Source of the DNA: Aphis gossypii | Taxonomy: Eukaryota; Arthropoda; Insecta; Hemiptera; Aphididae | Length of the DNA stretch: 64,000 bases | Reading direction: 5' to 3' | Assembly (NCBI RefSeq): GCF_020184175.1 | Contig: NC_065531.1 | Coordinates: forward strand, 70,154,604 to 70,218,603 | Made by a program: the position numbers and the translations under genes | Shown here: piece after piece, positions 1 through 13,307 of the stretch | Layout: every line of letters starts with the position of its first letter | Numbering within the stretch: position 1 is the stretch's first letter | The notes under the pieces: model-generated | Databases searched by the model: none | What the model was told of the DNA's origin: nothing | The model's input: the letters and a program-made list of their open reading frames with translations, nothing else

Positions 1-188
1 CAACACGCATAAACCCAACACCATCACCAGATCCTACACGTAACCGGTATATATTTTATACCTTCTCCTTCAAACCCCCTACCTTTTGAAGAAAAATAAT
101 GTATATAATATTCTGATTTTGACTAAATATGACACCTGACCATCAAATATTTTTCCCCTTCCCAATCAATTATATTTCTTCCCCTTTT

Positions 189-219
<31 letters not shown>

Positions 220-563
220 TAACATATTTACCATCACATACATACTAAACGCAGTACACACACATATTACATAAGTAATCTTATATCACACATACACAAC
301 AATCAAACATATTATATATAGTTAACATATCGATACCTATTTTATTCATTTACGAATAAGTAGGTACCTAGCTAAATCATACGTAGAAATATAATTGATT
401 GGAAAGGGGAAAAATATTTGATGGTCAGGTGTCATATTTAGTCAAAATCAGAATATTATATACATTATTTTTCTTCAAAAGGTAGGGGGTTTGAAGGAGA
501 AGGTATAAAATATATACCGGTTACGTGTAGGATCTGGTGATGGTGTTGGGTTTATGCGTGTTG
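1..563. repeat. Foldback (long inverted repeat) element, left part may be cut by the window
   Basis: Bases 1-179 are the reverse complement of 385-563 with one mismatch seen (161 against 403). Base i pairs with base 564-i throughout, so there is no indel. The loop (180-384) carries an (AC)n microsatellite near 194-218. Because the left arm starts at base 1, the repeat may extend outside the window. No transposase coding was found. Near identity of the arms suggests a recent foldback or MITE-type element, or a recent inverted duplication. Confidence 0.9.
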
Positions 564-1683
564 CGGGTTGCCTATATTGAGTAATTAATACAAGTTTGGG
601 AGGAGCTGTGTAGTTGTTGCCTATACAGGCCATACCTATCCTTTTACATGTAAAATTTAAGGGGGAGGAGATCTAGAACTCTCATTTTACACCTACTTTC
701 GACTATTGTAGGTATACTTGAAATCTAGTGTAGATTATGTAATATCATTTGTAATCAAAATTAAAATCAAAATTATGCAGGAAAGGTTTTGTTGAAACTT
801 GGAGATATTATAGCAAGACAATAACAATTAATGGAGATGTGTACAAAATTTAAGAGGGGTAATTGCTTTTGATGGATCGGCAAGAGAATTAAGACAATCA
901 TATGGGGCCATTACATATAGCATATGGTTTGAGATCAAATGATCAATGGCAATGCTATGACGATTTAAAGGATCAAGTATCAACAAAATCAAAAAGTTTT
1001 AAAGTTAATGCTGAAATTCTATTTTATACAAAATTATACCAATGTTGTTAATTTTACATATTTTTCATTTGAAATAAAACAAAGTACCTAACGTAAGTGA
1101 TCCTCTTCTCTATGACCATATCGATTTTCTTTAAGAAACTATATTATATCCATCGACCATCATAACTTAAGAAAACATTAAGAATATAGCTACCAAATAA
1201 TGTAAGTATTGCTATGTATTAAATAAACGTTCAATTAATAACATATAATATGTGTTGCAATGTAATGAATAATAATATATGTAAACGTACCTACATAATA
1301 ATGTCGTAATAACCACCAATAATATGATATAGGTAGGCGCCTACTTACATATATAGTTACAAATAATAATTTCAAGAACTGAACTAACACAAATACATGA
1401 ATATTTTAAGAAAATTATTTTTAACATTTTATTATATTTTGTAGTATACTTTATTTACTATGGAGTATATTAACATAAATATTAGCTATACATAATATTA
1501 TAACGTAAAATCATATTATATATAATATAAAGGTATAAATAATTAATACATTTGTTTTAAAGAATAAAAAAGTTTCAAAAAAAATTAATAACAAGGTAAA
1601 CAATTGAACACGAGTGAGTACTTATTATGAAAATTGAAAATAATTGACATGCATCATATTTTAGTCAAAAGGATCGATGAACA

Positions 1684-1890
1684 AATTTATTTTTTTTTTG
1701 TGGTTACAAATGATATTACATAATCTCCACTAAATTTCAAGTACCTACAAGTCGAACTTCTGTAATGGCGGGCTGTAGTGACGTCACCGTAGCCCCGCCA
1801 CATAGGAATTTCGTTTTGAGCCGAAGTGGGTGGGTTAAAAATTTTTTTTTGGTGGTTACAAATGATTACAAATGATATAACATAATTTGA
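1684..1890. repeat. Short direct repeat pair
   Basis: A T-run followed by GTGGTTACAAATGAT and an ACATAAT tail occurs at about 1686-1723 and again at about 1842-1885. The second copy has an internal duplication of TACAAATGAT. The segment between is CpG-containing (GACGTCACCGTAGCCCCGCC). Origin unknown. Confidence 0.6.
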
Positions 1891-2638
1891 CATTAATTTC
1901 CATTTATAAATCGTAAGTGGCGGGGCCAGGGTAACTTACCTAGTTGATTAGATTTTACTGAAATCACTTTTTTTTTTTTTAGTTATTTGAACAACGTGAA
2001 GAAGGATTTAATTTTAAATATTTAAAGAAAAAAGAAGTAGAGAAAGATTTTAAAATATAGTGAATTTAAATACATGTACTCAAATGGAAAATCATATTGC
2101 TCTAGCTCCATATTTTATGAATGCTATACATATACGGTAGAGTTTAGCACTGAATACCGACGGGTACTGCACGCATTTAAACATATTTTTAAAATGAAAA
2201 CGAAAAGAAAAATAATAAAATGTTTAAATATTTGTAAAAATTTTATAACACTGGAAATTTTTTAAAGTCAGAGCGAGCGAACGAGATCGATTAATGTGTC
2301 GGGGCAGACTAAACCGATTCAGCTATTATAGTCAGTGATATATATATAAGTACGCGATAATCACAAAATAACTACTGCAGGTTATACTATTAAAACATTT
2401 TTAAGAGTCTGCGACATCCTTAGGCTATTTGTTAATTAAATAAATATCTTAATGACAGGAAACTTAAGCTGTCAGAATATAATCAGAGCTACCTATTGGT
2501 GAATACATTTAGCAGGTGGTGCGAATTTGTAAACATTTAATTGATTTCTTTTAATTAATTAAATTTTATTCTTATCCTTAAGTATAACAGTTTTGATTAG
2601 GTACAATTATCAATGGAGTTAGATGGAGCGGCGGCGGT

Positions 2639-2690
2639 GGATCAGCTGTATCAGCTGTATTATAGCTGTATCAGCTGCAGGATCAGCGGT
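2639..2690. repeat. ATCAGCTGT minisatellite
   Basis: Four to five imperfect copies of a 9-11 base unit ATCAGCTGT / ATTATAGCTGT / ATCAGCTGC follow a short GGCGGCGGTGG tract. Each unit contains the E-box-like palindrome CAGCTG. It lies about 2.2 kb upstream of the putative stumps first exon. A regulatory role is speculation. Confidence 0.7.
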
Positions 2691-4699
2691 CAGAACACAC
2701 TTTTTTATTCTACTACTGTATAACAATGGATACGTATGTATTTAAAGTATTTATGCCAATTGATTTCGTCAAATATAGATATTATGTCATAATATGTATA
2801 TTATTATGTCGTATTTGTTTGTATTATTATTTGTTACGTCAATATAACATCTAAATTAATCACGAAACATTGCACTCGTGCAATTTTCGTTAAACGTTTA
2901 TTGATTTAATTAAAAATTGTACTAATAAATTAATAGGTGTATACCTAATTATTAATACCTCAACATTAACGGCATTACGGTATTGTCGTATATAACAATA
3001 AATAATACGAAAACAACGCAGTTATAATTAATACACACGCGATGAAATCTTACTATGAATTTCAATTAATAATTAACACATTCCTATGATATAAATGTGA
3101 AAGATAACAACAATGTCATTATAAATACCTACTGTATAGCACTGTAAATAGCATACCTATATAGTATATACGCATTATATATTATAATATTTTGAGTGAT
3201 GGTCATTCGCTTAAAATAAATAAGTTCTCGCGCGTGCTTATATAAATAAAATACTTCCTATTCGTTTCTTATTCGTTCTTTATTTACCGTGCAGTGCGCG
3301 AATACGCGTAGGTACCTATTATAAATAATAAAATTGATATTAAATATGAATAAGTAATAATAGGTAATTTACCTGTATAGGTGCTTAAAATTCATGGTAT
3401 ACTTACAAGTCATAATATTATATTTGATCCGGTGTATCAAGTCGTCCGATTGTTTTTGTGCGAAAAATGCTTATAATATAGGGATAGACTGGATACAGAG
3501 GAATAAGACATATAATGAGAATCAGAAATGAGCAATGTACGTAATAAAATCAAAAGGTTTGGTTGTCGGACATTTGTATAATATGATGAAATAAAATTGG
3601 TGATTCGTTAATTAGCTAAAGCAAATCTGAATTCAAATATTCAATGTTGATATTTTATGTATTATGTACAATGTACATGTGTTTAAGTGTTCATATATTA
3701 TATTAATTTTTTTTTTTAATTTTAATTGGAATAAATAATGATTAATAGTTTCTATTTTTATAATTAATACATATGCGATTGAATGTTAATGATAGCTGGA
3801 CGATGGACTATACACGACTATAAAATGCAAACATCAGAAAAATATTTTGATTATCACCAATTTACTATGTACGACATATTATTATATACCCTAAGACATT
3901 AATCGTATATTCGTATATATTACATACTCAAGAAGAGTCGTAGGTTACGTTTGAATATACTATATAACTATTATATCAATTATTATAGTTTTATAGTGAT
4001 CGATAAAATAAAAACCACAGTACCTATAGTATAGACCTATAAAAGTCTCTAATAATAACAATATGTCAATATACTACGGTCTAAAATTCTTAATAACCTA
4101 TATACAACATACATAGAATAAAAATTTTACATTATTATAATGTATATATTTACTTTATTACAACGTTTAATATTTCCGCACGATTGTAGGTATCGTATAT
4201 GATTGTTATTTTTGTTAAATAATAATAATGATTTTTTTTTTTTTTGTATGATTATAACTCGAATAATATCGTTGATTTGACTTACTATATTTTTGTATTT
4301 ATATAGATATGTAATCTGAAATATAATACATAAGTATTAAAGGTACTTTTGCGACAGCAAAATAATACAATATAAAAAAGCAAGTCGCTATATATACAAG
4401 CTCGTCCATTAAGCGCGTGTCATACTCGAATACGGATGATGTTATTTTAATAATACATATAGGTATATGTGTAATATCATAGAGGTATGTACGAATTTAT
4501 AATACGTATTTATATTACATCATGTTCATGACACTTGCTATATATAATAATAAATCGTATATCGTAGATGCGAAACGGTTCTGCACGATATTATCATATT
4601 TTCACATTTATTTTATATATTATGTTAAATCATAAAACAATAAACATGTTTATTGAACTGCAGTTCGATATTTTTAATAAATAGTACATACTTATAATA

Positions 4700-4930
4700 C
4701 TTATAGATTCGTTGTGGAACTCGCATCGACGCGTACGAGACACTATATGGACACAGAAACGAATCGTATTCACACCGCCGCTGCAGCAGGCGGCGTTTTC
4801 AGTGTAAAAATGCCTCGGCCGCGCGCATCTTGCGCAGTGCGTTGCGTACAATGGGCGGCGTGTGTGTGTATTACATCCTCAACCGAATATAACATGTGAA
4901 TACAGTAGTCGACGCCAACAGTCGGGGGCG
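4700..4930 (+). promoter_or_regulatory. Putative CpG-rich promoter region of stumps
   Basis: Base composition shifts from very AT-rich to CpG-containing here (for example CGCATCGACGCGTACGAG and GGCCGCGCGCATC). A 5' UTR exon with a good donor at 5135 follows directly. No TATA box or initiator could be fixed, so the start site is only known to lie in about 4.7-5.05 kb. Confidence 0.45.
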
Positions 4931-5134
4931 TAGGACGTGATTTGTTTTCAGCTTGTTTTTATTATTCGTTCGCACGCACACGCGTTAAAAAACATATATT
5001 ATTATTACCGTCATCGTCATCGTCGTACAATCATCATCGCCGTCATCGTCGTCGATCGTCGTCATTGACCACGGTGTATTTTGCAAAGGGGCCTAGAGGA
5101 GAGATGCGCTTTTGAGATTTAAAAAACACTCCAG
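4930..5134 (+). other. stumps: stumps 5' UTR exon 1 (non-coding)
   Basis: The exon ends at 5134 with CAG followed by the donor GTACGT. The left edge is approximate. Joined to the next exon at 13269, an in-frame TGA at 5113-5115 lies exactly 45 nt before the ATG at 13292, so translation cannot begin in this exon in that frame. It contains an imperfect GTC/ATC trinucleotide tract at about 5009-5065. Confidence 0.6.
5009..5065. repeat. Imperfect (GTCATC/GTC)n tract in 5' UTR
   Basis: Runs of CGTCATCGTCATCGTCGT and similar triplets fill most of this stretch of the stumps 5' UTR exon. It is transcribed if the exon model is right, and is likely length-polymorphic. Confidence 0.8.
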
Positions 5135-8100
5135 GTACGTTTTTCTATTAAATAGTACATATATAGCACATAATATTTCAATAATCTATAGTCGAATTTT
5201 CTATAATGCAAAACGGAATAAATAAACATACCCGAAAACGTATATCATAGGTATATATTAATAATATATTACGTGGTTAGTGTGTTATGTTATTTTGTTT
5301 TTCGAATAATATATTTTTGTGTTCTCGCGGACACGAAACGCTATTATATAGTCAAACGAACGAATTACGCGATTTCGGAGTGTACGCATATTATATTTTA
5401 TGATTAATATAATATATTATTCAGAGTCGAGTGTTTTTTTTTTTTTTTACACGCGTTATAATATTATTAATAGACATCCCTTGTACGTGTACGTACTGTA
5501 TCTAGCAATGCAGTATGATATAATAATATTATTTTGTTTATTCGCGAGTACTGCAACGGTATATCGGTAGTCGTGAACACCGTCTTGAGCCCGACACATT
5601 TTTTTTTATTATTTTATTATACACACAATTATTATAGAATATTTTGTATTTTGTATATACACACACGCGCGCGCGCTATTGTACATCAGTGTTATCCATA
5701 CACGGCCGCACCTTTGACCCGTTATAACTGGTGTGTGTGTGTGCGGTAGCCGGGCCTCCGATTAACGCGTACAACACGATTGCGTTGCCAAACTTATTAA
5801 TCATATTGTACGATGTTTATAACGCACATAATAATATGTATTAATGCGGACGACTGTGTGTATATATGCATATTATTATATTATATACGCGTTTCCAGAA
5901 ACGAAATTGATTAAAATCGGCCGGACGATTTGTTCGACGATTTTTAATTGCCAGTAATTAAATCAGCGGCCGACCGTCGTAATCGCGTGTTACATATTTT
6001 TTTATTCATTGGATTAACGAACCGCATCCTGGACACGTTCGTCCGCGTGTCCGAAATCCGCGCCGCCGACCGAGTCTAAGATCTATATAATAATAATAAT
6101 AATAATATGTGCGTGTAATATTTATATTATTATTATTGTACAGCTGCTCTGCTCTATATGGCCGCAGAGTAAAACGGCGACCGTGTATTATTGTAATGGT
6201 ATTATATTATATTATTATATTATGTGTACTGCGACTGAGCGCACGTTTCGTGACCCAGCCCGCCGCCATGGGGTTTGATTGTCTTTCAATTTAAGTCGTC
6301 GTCTGAGAGCAGAGACCCCTCGTTCTTTTTTTTTTTTCGAAACGCGCGATTGACAATATACTCAATAGCCAACCCGTTTGTAAAGTCTGTCGTGGTGTGC
6401 GTGTGTGCCATCGTCACCAGATGTTGGATGTATACGCTGCACACGGGCACCTCGATATATAAAATAAGATTTTATACGACAATATTCCGAACGAGATTAT
6501 TATATACACGACAATCGTATAAGATTTATGAGATTGATCGACGGGATAACCGTATAATAATATTATATAATACCGCATAGGCACTACATTTACGTGTTTA
6601 TGGCTACGCATATAATATATTTTAAACTTGACTACCTGCCTACATAAATATAATGTATCGTGTCAAAGTGTCGCGGGATTAAAATATTAGATCCATAGGT
6701 ATTATCAATTCTATAAAATATTTTATAAAATACTCTATGATTTAGCCTTCAATGAGATGCTCTACTCCTCTTAAAAGAACGAAAATATTATAAATGTATA
6801 AAAGTATAAAAGTGTATTTGCTACCTATCTAAAATAACTCTCACATTGATAATATTTAAATATTTTTCAGTACAAAATGATCGTTATTCTATATCGCTAT
6901 CTACCTATTAAACTGTATAAATGTAATCATTAGGATATCTATACATAGATCCTTAAACATATTGATGATGAACAACTTGATTATTAATCAGAGTAAATAT
7001 GATTAGTTTAAAGTAATCTTTTGACCTGTATAATGTTGATAAAAAAATACCATCCTAACAGGACTGTATATAACAATACAAATTACTAGAACTATTATCC
7101 AGTTACAAGTCAATAACATAATATATATTTACAAAGAAGATTTTATTTTATAATTTATAATCAAAATTATATAGAAACATATATTAATAATATTTCTTTA
7201 AATAAAATAGAACGTAGTTTAAATACATACATATTATATATAAGCAGAGAATGATAACTTGCTCATACTTTATTTTTTCATATAATAAAAAAAATCGATT
7301 TAACGGACTTAAATATTTCTACGAATATACTGGTTAGGTTCGATTATTGATTTATTTATGTTATGAAGAATTATAAGTATATTACAGGTGCTTATTTCAA
7401 TAATAAGTACATTTCGAGTTTTGAGTAGTTAGTTTTAAATTTGAGAATGCATAACATGTCAGCTACCAACCCCCTAACCATCAAAAAAACCTTAACTCCG
7501 ACAATTTTATAATTTTATCCATAAACAAACAATATTTATATTGTGTACATAATATACAACACGGCAATTGGCAACCATTTAATATACTTTATATAGGTAT
7601 ACGTGCATGGTTAGTTTAGTAAATATCAATATTTGATATTTTTATTTGATTTAACACGTCATAATCATCTGTTTATTCCAATTTGTCCATTTGAACAAGA
7701 TAATAATGTTTAATTTGTGAGGAACTAATAAACTGAAAAAAAAGTAATCCAAATATTTAATATGAATTGGACACATTATTTAAATATAATGTATGGGAAT
7801 TAAAATTAAAATTAAAATATTAGTTTTAGAGTATATGCGTTAAAATACCGACATTAATCATACCTACAATATATCATTATATCATACTATTATAGTCTCA
7901 TTAATCATTACCCTTTGCATTCAATATAACTTATAAGTTATAAGTAATGATATAACCTTAATGTTTGCTATTGAAGAAAATAATATTTTATATGGTTCAA
8001 TCTTAGATATGGTAGTAAGTTAACATATTAAATGTAACATGTTATTTATAAATATAGAGAGGAATAGTAGTACACTAGTACTTGAAAAATTATTCTCATA

Positions 8101-9309
8101 GACAATTGAAAATGTCTTTATAGGTATAATATCGATTTGTAATGAAGTCAATAATATTGTTCTAATCATAAAAACTATAATTATAAATTTAATACTTAAC
8201 ATTTGAGACTTGAGTACCCATAAAAAAACATATTTTGTTTTTCAATTCAAAATTAAAATGATTTTTATTGAGTATATTTTTGACGCATAAGTTCTGCTAG
8301 TAAGCAGTATTATAATAATTACGACTACGCTGCCACTAAAGCCATATGCAATCATTAACAGGTCAATAATACGTTATTCAAAATACCACTTCTTAAACTC
8401 GATAAAAGAATGTATCAATCATTGAAGATCTAATGATGTTCATAGATTGAATCTAGAACGAATACAATAACAGTTTATGATAAAGCACACATGTGTTCCA
8501 TAACGTAATCCATTGAGTCTAAATTCCTTAAATTCAAACACATAACCATTAACATTGTCCATTAGTTTTCTGGTAATGAGAGAATGTAAAATAACGTACA
8601 CTTAAGCAATCTAAATATCGATACTCGGTAATATAAATTGTGTAATGGGTACATAAAATGTTAAAAATAATTATTTTATTTATTCTTATTATAAAAAATA
8701 ACTTTTAAACTTTGACTATAAATAATAAATATTCTATACGACTATAGTTATTTAAAATTGATAGTTACAAAATTTAGTTGGTACTAAAAATTTATACTGT
8801 ACTAGAATCACAAATTACAATAATTATTAATCATAGTATTTTTATATACATATTTGTCTATGTACATAAGCCCAAAGTATATTTTTAAATATCTATTATT
8901 CTTTCATAATTCTTAAGAATTTGAAATAGCCTATTATTAGAGTTATGTACTGCTTCATAACTAAAATAGCTATTTCAATTTTTTCAATTATTAAATGGTA
9001 TTTGTTTACAAAAGAAACTTGTTTGAAATTTCTTTTTAGTTATTGTATTTAAAATTCAAACACGGACAAAGCCATAAATTTTAATGAAGAAATGTTGATT
9101 ATTTTTTTATAATTCTAAAACGTTAATTTTGGAGACTTAAAACTTTAACGTATATATTATTTTTATTATTTACATATTCAATTTTAAAAAATACTGGCAT
9201 TTTTATATTTTAACTTAGAACCAGGTTATAATCGTTTTAAAATTACCGAATGAATTAATAAATGTGTTAAATATCAATTTAATGATTTATAATTTATATC
9301 ATCCTATAC

Positions 9310-9375
9310 GAAAAAATGATTTTGAGCAGAAACGGCCTGTCAGCCTATATATCACTAAGTATAGATATTTTATGT
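9310..9375. repeat. Solo end of the GATTCTGA repeat family
   Basis: ATGATTTTGAGCAGAAACGG followed by CTGTCAGCCTATATAT resembles the left end of the nested repeat at 49203 (ATGATTCTGAACGGAGT then TTATCAGCCTAAGATAT). Only this end is recognisable, so it is a degraded fragment in intron 1. Confidence 0.45.
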
Positions 9376-12057
9376 TGTATGGGTTCTTTCTCACCTTTTG
9401 ATATTATTATTTAGTAATTTATTTTACTATTAGTATTACGGTCTATGGAAATTATTTTTATTTTAATTTTAAATTGTGTGGGATATTGAATTAAATTTTT
9501 AAGTTTTAAAAATAAAAATAGTTAATTTTAGCAATCTATAAATTATTAAATTTAATAATTTAATTTTTCTACATAAATAACATGCAACAGGAAAAATAGA
9601 TTTATAGTATAAATAGATAATATCTTAAAATAAATCAATGTCATTGAGTACAGTAAAATCCATAATAATATAATATTTACAATATACATAGGTAAAATTG
9701 AAGTTCCCACGAATAATGTTTTGAAATTATAACAAAATAAATGAACATCGTTATTTATCATTTAAATAAATAATTTTGTCCAAATTTGAACTTAAAATAC
9801 CTAAGAAAATAATTGTCTTTATATATTTAATAAATTCAAATATAAAAAAAAAAGTTTTTAAAAATGTCCAAACATAAAATTGTTTTGCATTTCTTTTAAT
9901 TTTGACGCCAAAATTCTAACTCAAATGCATATAAAAAAATTATGCTTATAACTTATGTATTTTAATATTTGTACCTATACAGATATAAGAACAACCACCA
10001 GAACAACTTATGTAGGATTTCGAATTAAATTTTCAAAAATGTTGACCCAGAAAAGGTTATTTCAAATTATTTCAATTATTTACATTTTACGGTCATTATA
10101 GTTTTCATGTTACTCCAAAAAGAATTTTGTTCGATTGGGGGACGGCAATCGTTTCCGCCCAAACGAAAAAGGTTCGATTTCCGTTTCCGCCAAATCTACT
10201 TCTATTTTATTATAACAAAATTTTCGTTTTTCTTTGATTTTTTTTTATATTTACTATTTGCCGATCATTTTGAAAAATACTGGCTTAATATTGACTAAGG
10301 TATACAATTAATCTTATTTTCTATCAAAAACCTTTTGCTCAAACTTGTAAACTCATAAGCAATTTCCAAATTTTTATCAGAAAACTAAACACATCATTAT
10401 TGATGTAAAATCAATTTATATCGATAATGCATTTATCGCTCTACTCGTTATTCAGAATCTAAAACGACAATAAAATTCTTCGAGTAAAATTTACCATGTT
10501 ATGACGAAAACAACATAATACGAATATGCGGGTAAAAAATCCTCTTTTAACAAAAGCCTACTGCACCATAGGCGTCATATATGATGTGGGGCCACGAAGG
10601 TCTAGCTAGACTCTAGATGTAATGTTAATTTATATTTATTTTCAATAAAATACCGATATTAAAAATGTACCTAATAATAATATTGAATTGTAATACCGCG
10701 CATTATAATCAAGATATATATTTATTTTATACTAAGATTACCATAAATCGCATAAAAACGACAAACCTAATATAAATGGAAAATTATATTTTATTCTTAT
10801 AATATACAAATATAAAATAACTTTGACTATTTTGTCATTATTATTATTTTTTTTGTTTGCATAAATAATGTTATAATAACGTTTGCAAACTCTGAATTTA
10901 TTTATCACCAGTTCAAATATTGATTAAATTAAATATTTAGACAAAAATGAACGATATTAGTTATCATATATATTTTGTTGTAATTCGAAAAATATTATTT
11001 GTAAGAATTTGAAACTTTTCATTATTACGTATATTTTTATTTATTTAATTTTTAATTAATTTTAAATTTAAATTTAAATTTATATAATTTTTTGTACTAT
11101 TTAGTACAATTAACATAAAAATAATAATTAAAAAAGTCTGTATAGTATAATTTTATAAATGAACACCTATTATTAGCTTGTGGTGGGTTAAAACTTAAAA
11201 GTTAAATGACTTACAAAGCAGGAAAATATTAAATAAAGAAAATAATAAATATAATTTGTATAATCTATGTACCATCATGGCATCATAATATCATATTATA
11301 CTTATTTATTATATACACAAATGATGGTCAAATTCATTTGATAACCAAGTTTTAAAAATTCTTTTAATATATATTATATTATGTACTTTAATGAAATACG
11401 ATTTAAAATCATTTTTTTTATGGCTAAAGGTAGTTATACTGCCATACTGGACTTTAATAACAATCAATAAATCTCAGTTCAAATTGCATGTGAGTGAACC
11501 ATACACGCGTAACTAATGTATCATTTGCTTAAAAATCTTATTTATTTTCTCGTTTTATTGTAATTATATTATTATTATTTAGTATTTACTATACGCAATT
11601 AAATTGTGTAAATGTTTACCTTAATTTTAAGCTATTATTTATACCGGATCCTACTCCATCCTATTTACATTGTTCCATGGTATTTGCTGTATCAGTATTG
11701 ACTTAACTACTTAAGTTATAATAACAGTTACCTACCTATTACATAATATTTATATATCAAATTATACATTATTCCAATAGATAACTATATTGTTATGTAT
11801 AATTTATTTTTGAAAAAACCTTATTAGAACCAATAAAACTTATCGAATTACTAACACCAATATAAATAATATATAATTAAACAATTATAACATTTTTAGG
11901 AATATATAACTATATATAAGGCTGACTATCTATGTGTAGCTACTGTATCTCTACTCAGAATTGATTTTCGTACATACAATAATTTATCATTGAATTCAAA
12001 ATTAACATATTTATTATACTATTAAAGTTATTAGTTATTAGTTATTACTATAGCCTA

Positions 12058-12656
12058 TAGGGCTCGGATTTTAAAGCATATGCTTTTTTTTTTATACATA
12101 ATATAAAAATCTAATTTTTATAAATGAATTCGTTTAACGAAATTCTGATTCCAAATAAATCGATTTATTTTGGCTTTTTTTTTTTGTTGCTTTTTTCAAT
12201 TAGTTCAGCTATAGAGTTTTTATATGTTTATTATGTTAAAATTGAATAAATAAGAAATGTAAAACCCCAGAATGCGACTAAATTATAGTTAAATTGGATT
12301 ATTATTGTTTTCGTTATCGGGTTGTTTATTTAATGATTAAACATATAAATTGCCGATCTACATATTATAGTCTGCAGTACCTATGTGGTTAGTAAGTCTC
12401 CAATATCGATGTCAACCATTTCAAAATTTGAGATTTAGTTTATAATTTGAAACCTCTTTTAGGTATGAAGTATGTACCCAAACACTTCAGTGGATCTAGA
12501 GATTTCGTTTTCTATGTTAAATGTTAAATATTCTGTCGGACAATAGAGTCAGTTTCACTATTGCAAATTAAGGTGAGTACACAGTAGTTAATTCTTTTTT
12601 TAATTTAAATTAATTTTTTAAAAAAATGTTATTTATTTTATAACCAGTTCATATTA
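12058..12656 (+). mobile_element. Degenerate hAT-derived repeat, copy 1
   Basis: It aligns by eye along most of its length with the repeats at 19416-20028 and 25060-25568, in the same orientation. It starts TAGGGCTCGGATTTTAAAG, close to the left terminus of copy 2 (TAGGGTTCAGATTTTAAAG). The matching right terminus is absent, so the 3' end is truncated or decayed after about 12656. The transposase-like tail near 12467-12560 is broken. Confidence 0.7.
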
Positions 12657-13268
12657 ATTTTTGGTCATACTTTTTTTTTAAATAAATATACTTCTTTTTA
12701 GTTTTTTAAAACAATCCTGTACTTTTTTATAGTTGCTTATTATACTTTAAAGTCCTAGTCCTAGTTATTACTTAATAACTATGTGGCATGTGGGTAAACT
12801 GTAGGCTGTAGTATACTTTAAATTTGTATCATCGACAACTTCTTTTCAGCATATTCAGCAGAGCGACTTCCCAGGTTTCTTTTATTATAGTTTAAAAACT
12901 GTAAAAATGCATATAAATAATATGTTTATATTTTCTGTAACCCCTAAGCCAAGTTTGTGGCACCCCAGCTGTGAATCCCTGATCAAAGCTTTTCACTTAA
13001 ATTATTATAGTTGATTGATTGAAGAAACTAACGTCCATAATCTGTTATATTATACTACGTATTTTACATTTCTGACTCATCGATGTTTTAGGAATTAGGA
13101 TCATTATTCGCAATAATGGATAATAAGTTTATCTTTATTATATTTTATACCTACATCCTTACATAATATACTTGCAGTATACAGTTAATACTGAATAACT
13201 TTATATAATGTACCTACGTTGTTATATATTATTTTTTATTAATACTTATTATTTATTTTTTTATATAG

Positions 13269-13307
13269 ATTTCCTGAGAAATAGTGATACAATGGATACG
13301 GCAATGG
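13269..13307 (+). CDS. stumps: stumps exon 2 (start codon)
   Basis: Acceptor TTATATAG precedes 13269. ATG at 13292 gives Met-Asp-Thr-Ala-Met plus one base (phase 1), followed by donor GTAAGT. The upstream in-frame stop in exon 1 supports this ATG as the first one. Only 16 coding bases, so it would be invisible without the neighbouring exons. Confidence 0.7.

Larger units (their letters stand above)
564..4700. other. Intergenic DNA upstream of the stumps gene
   Basis: AT-rich DNA with no exon that can be supported. It holds a short degenerate duplication around 1684-1723 and 1842-1885 (T-run followed by GGTTACAAATGAT) and a small ATCAGCTGT minisatellite at 2639-2690. Reading 841-942 on the + strand gives about 34 codons without a stop, but no family could be assigned. 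Confidence 0.6.
5135..13268 (+). other. stumps intron 1 (8.1 kb)
   Basis: Donor GTACGT at 5135 and acceptor TTATATAG ending at 13268. The first 1.4 kb (to about 6580) stays CpG-rich, as expected around a promoter, and carries short TAA/AAT tracts and open frames judged spurious. The rest is AT-rich. It holds a single-ended match to a dispersed repeat family near 9315-9370, a hAT relic at 12058-12656, and one end of a possible hAT MITE near 12938-12983. No exon was recognised. Confidence 0.55.

Noticed and set aside
194..218. CRISPR-like repeat spacing
   Set aside because: It is a simple AC dinucleotide run. No spaced direct repeats of CRISPR type occur anywhere in the window.
841..942. Open + strand stretch of about 34 codons (VQNLRGVIAFDG...)
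   Set aside because: It looks faintly coding, but it has no start, splice sites or recognisable family.
4630..4899. Overlapping open frames on both strands next to stumps exon 1
   Set aside because: Short, without domains, and explained by locally higher GC in the promoter region.
5534..6611. Several open frames of 60-101 codons in early intron 1
   Set aside because: They are made of simple-sequence and hydrophobic residues with no family likeness, in a CpG-rich non-coding block.
12938..12983. Complete hAT MITE in intron 1
   Set aside because: One end (reverse complement CAGGGATTCACAGCTGGG) looks hAT-like, but no partner terminus was found within reach.
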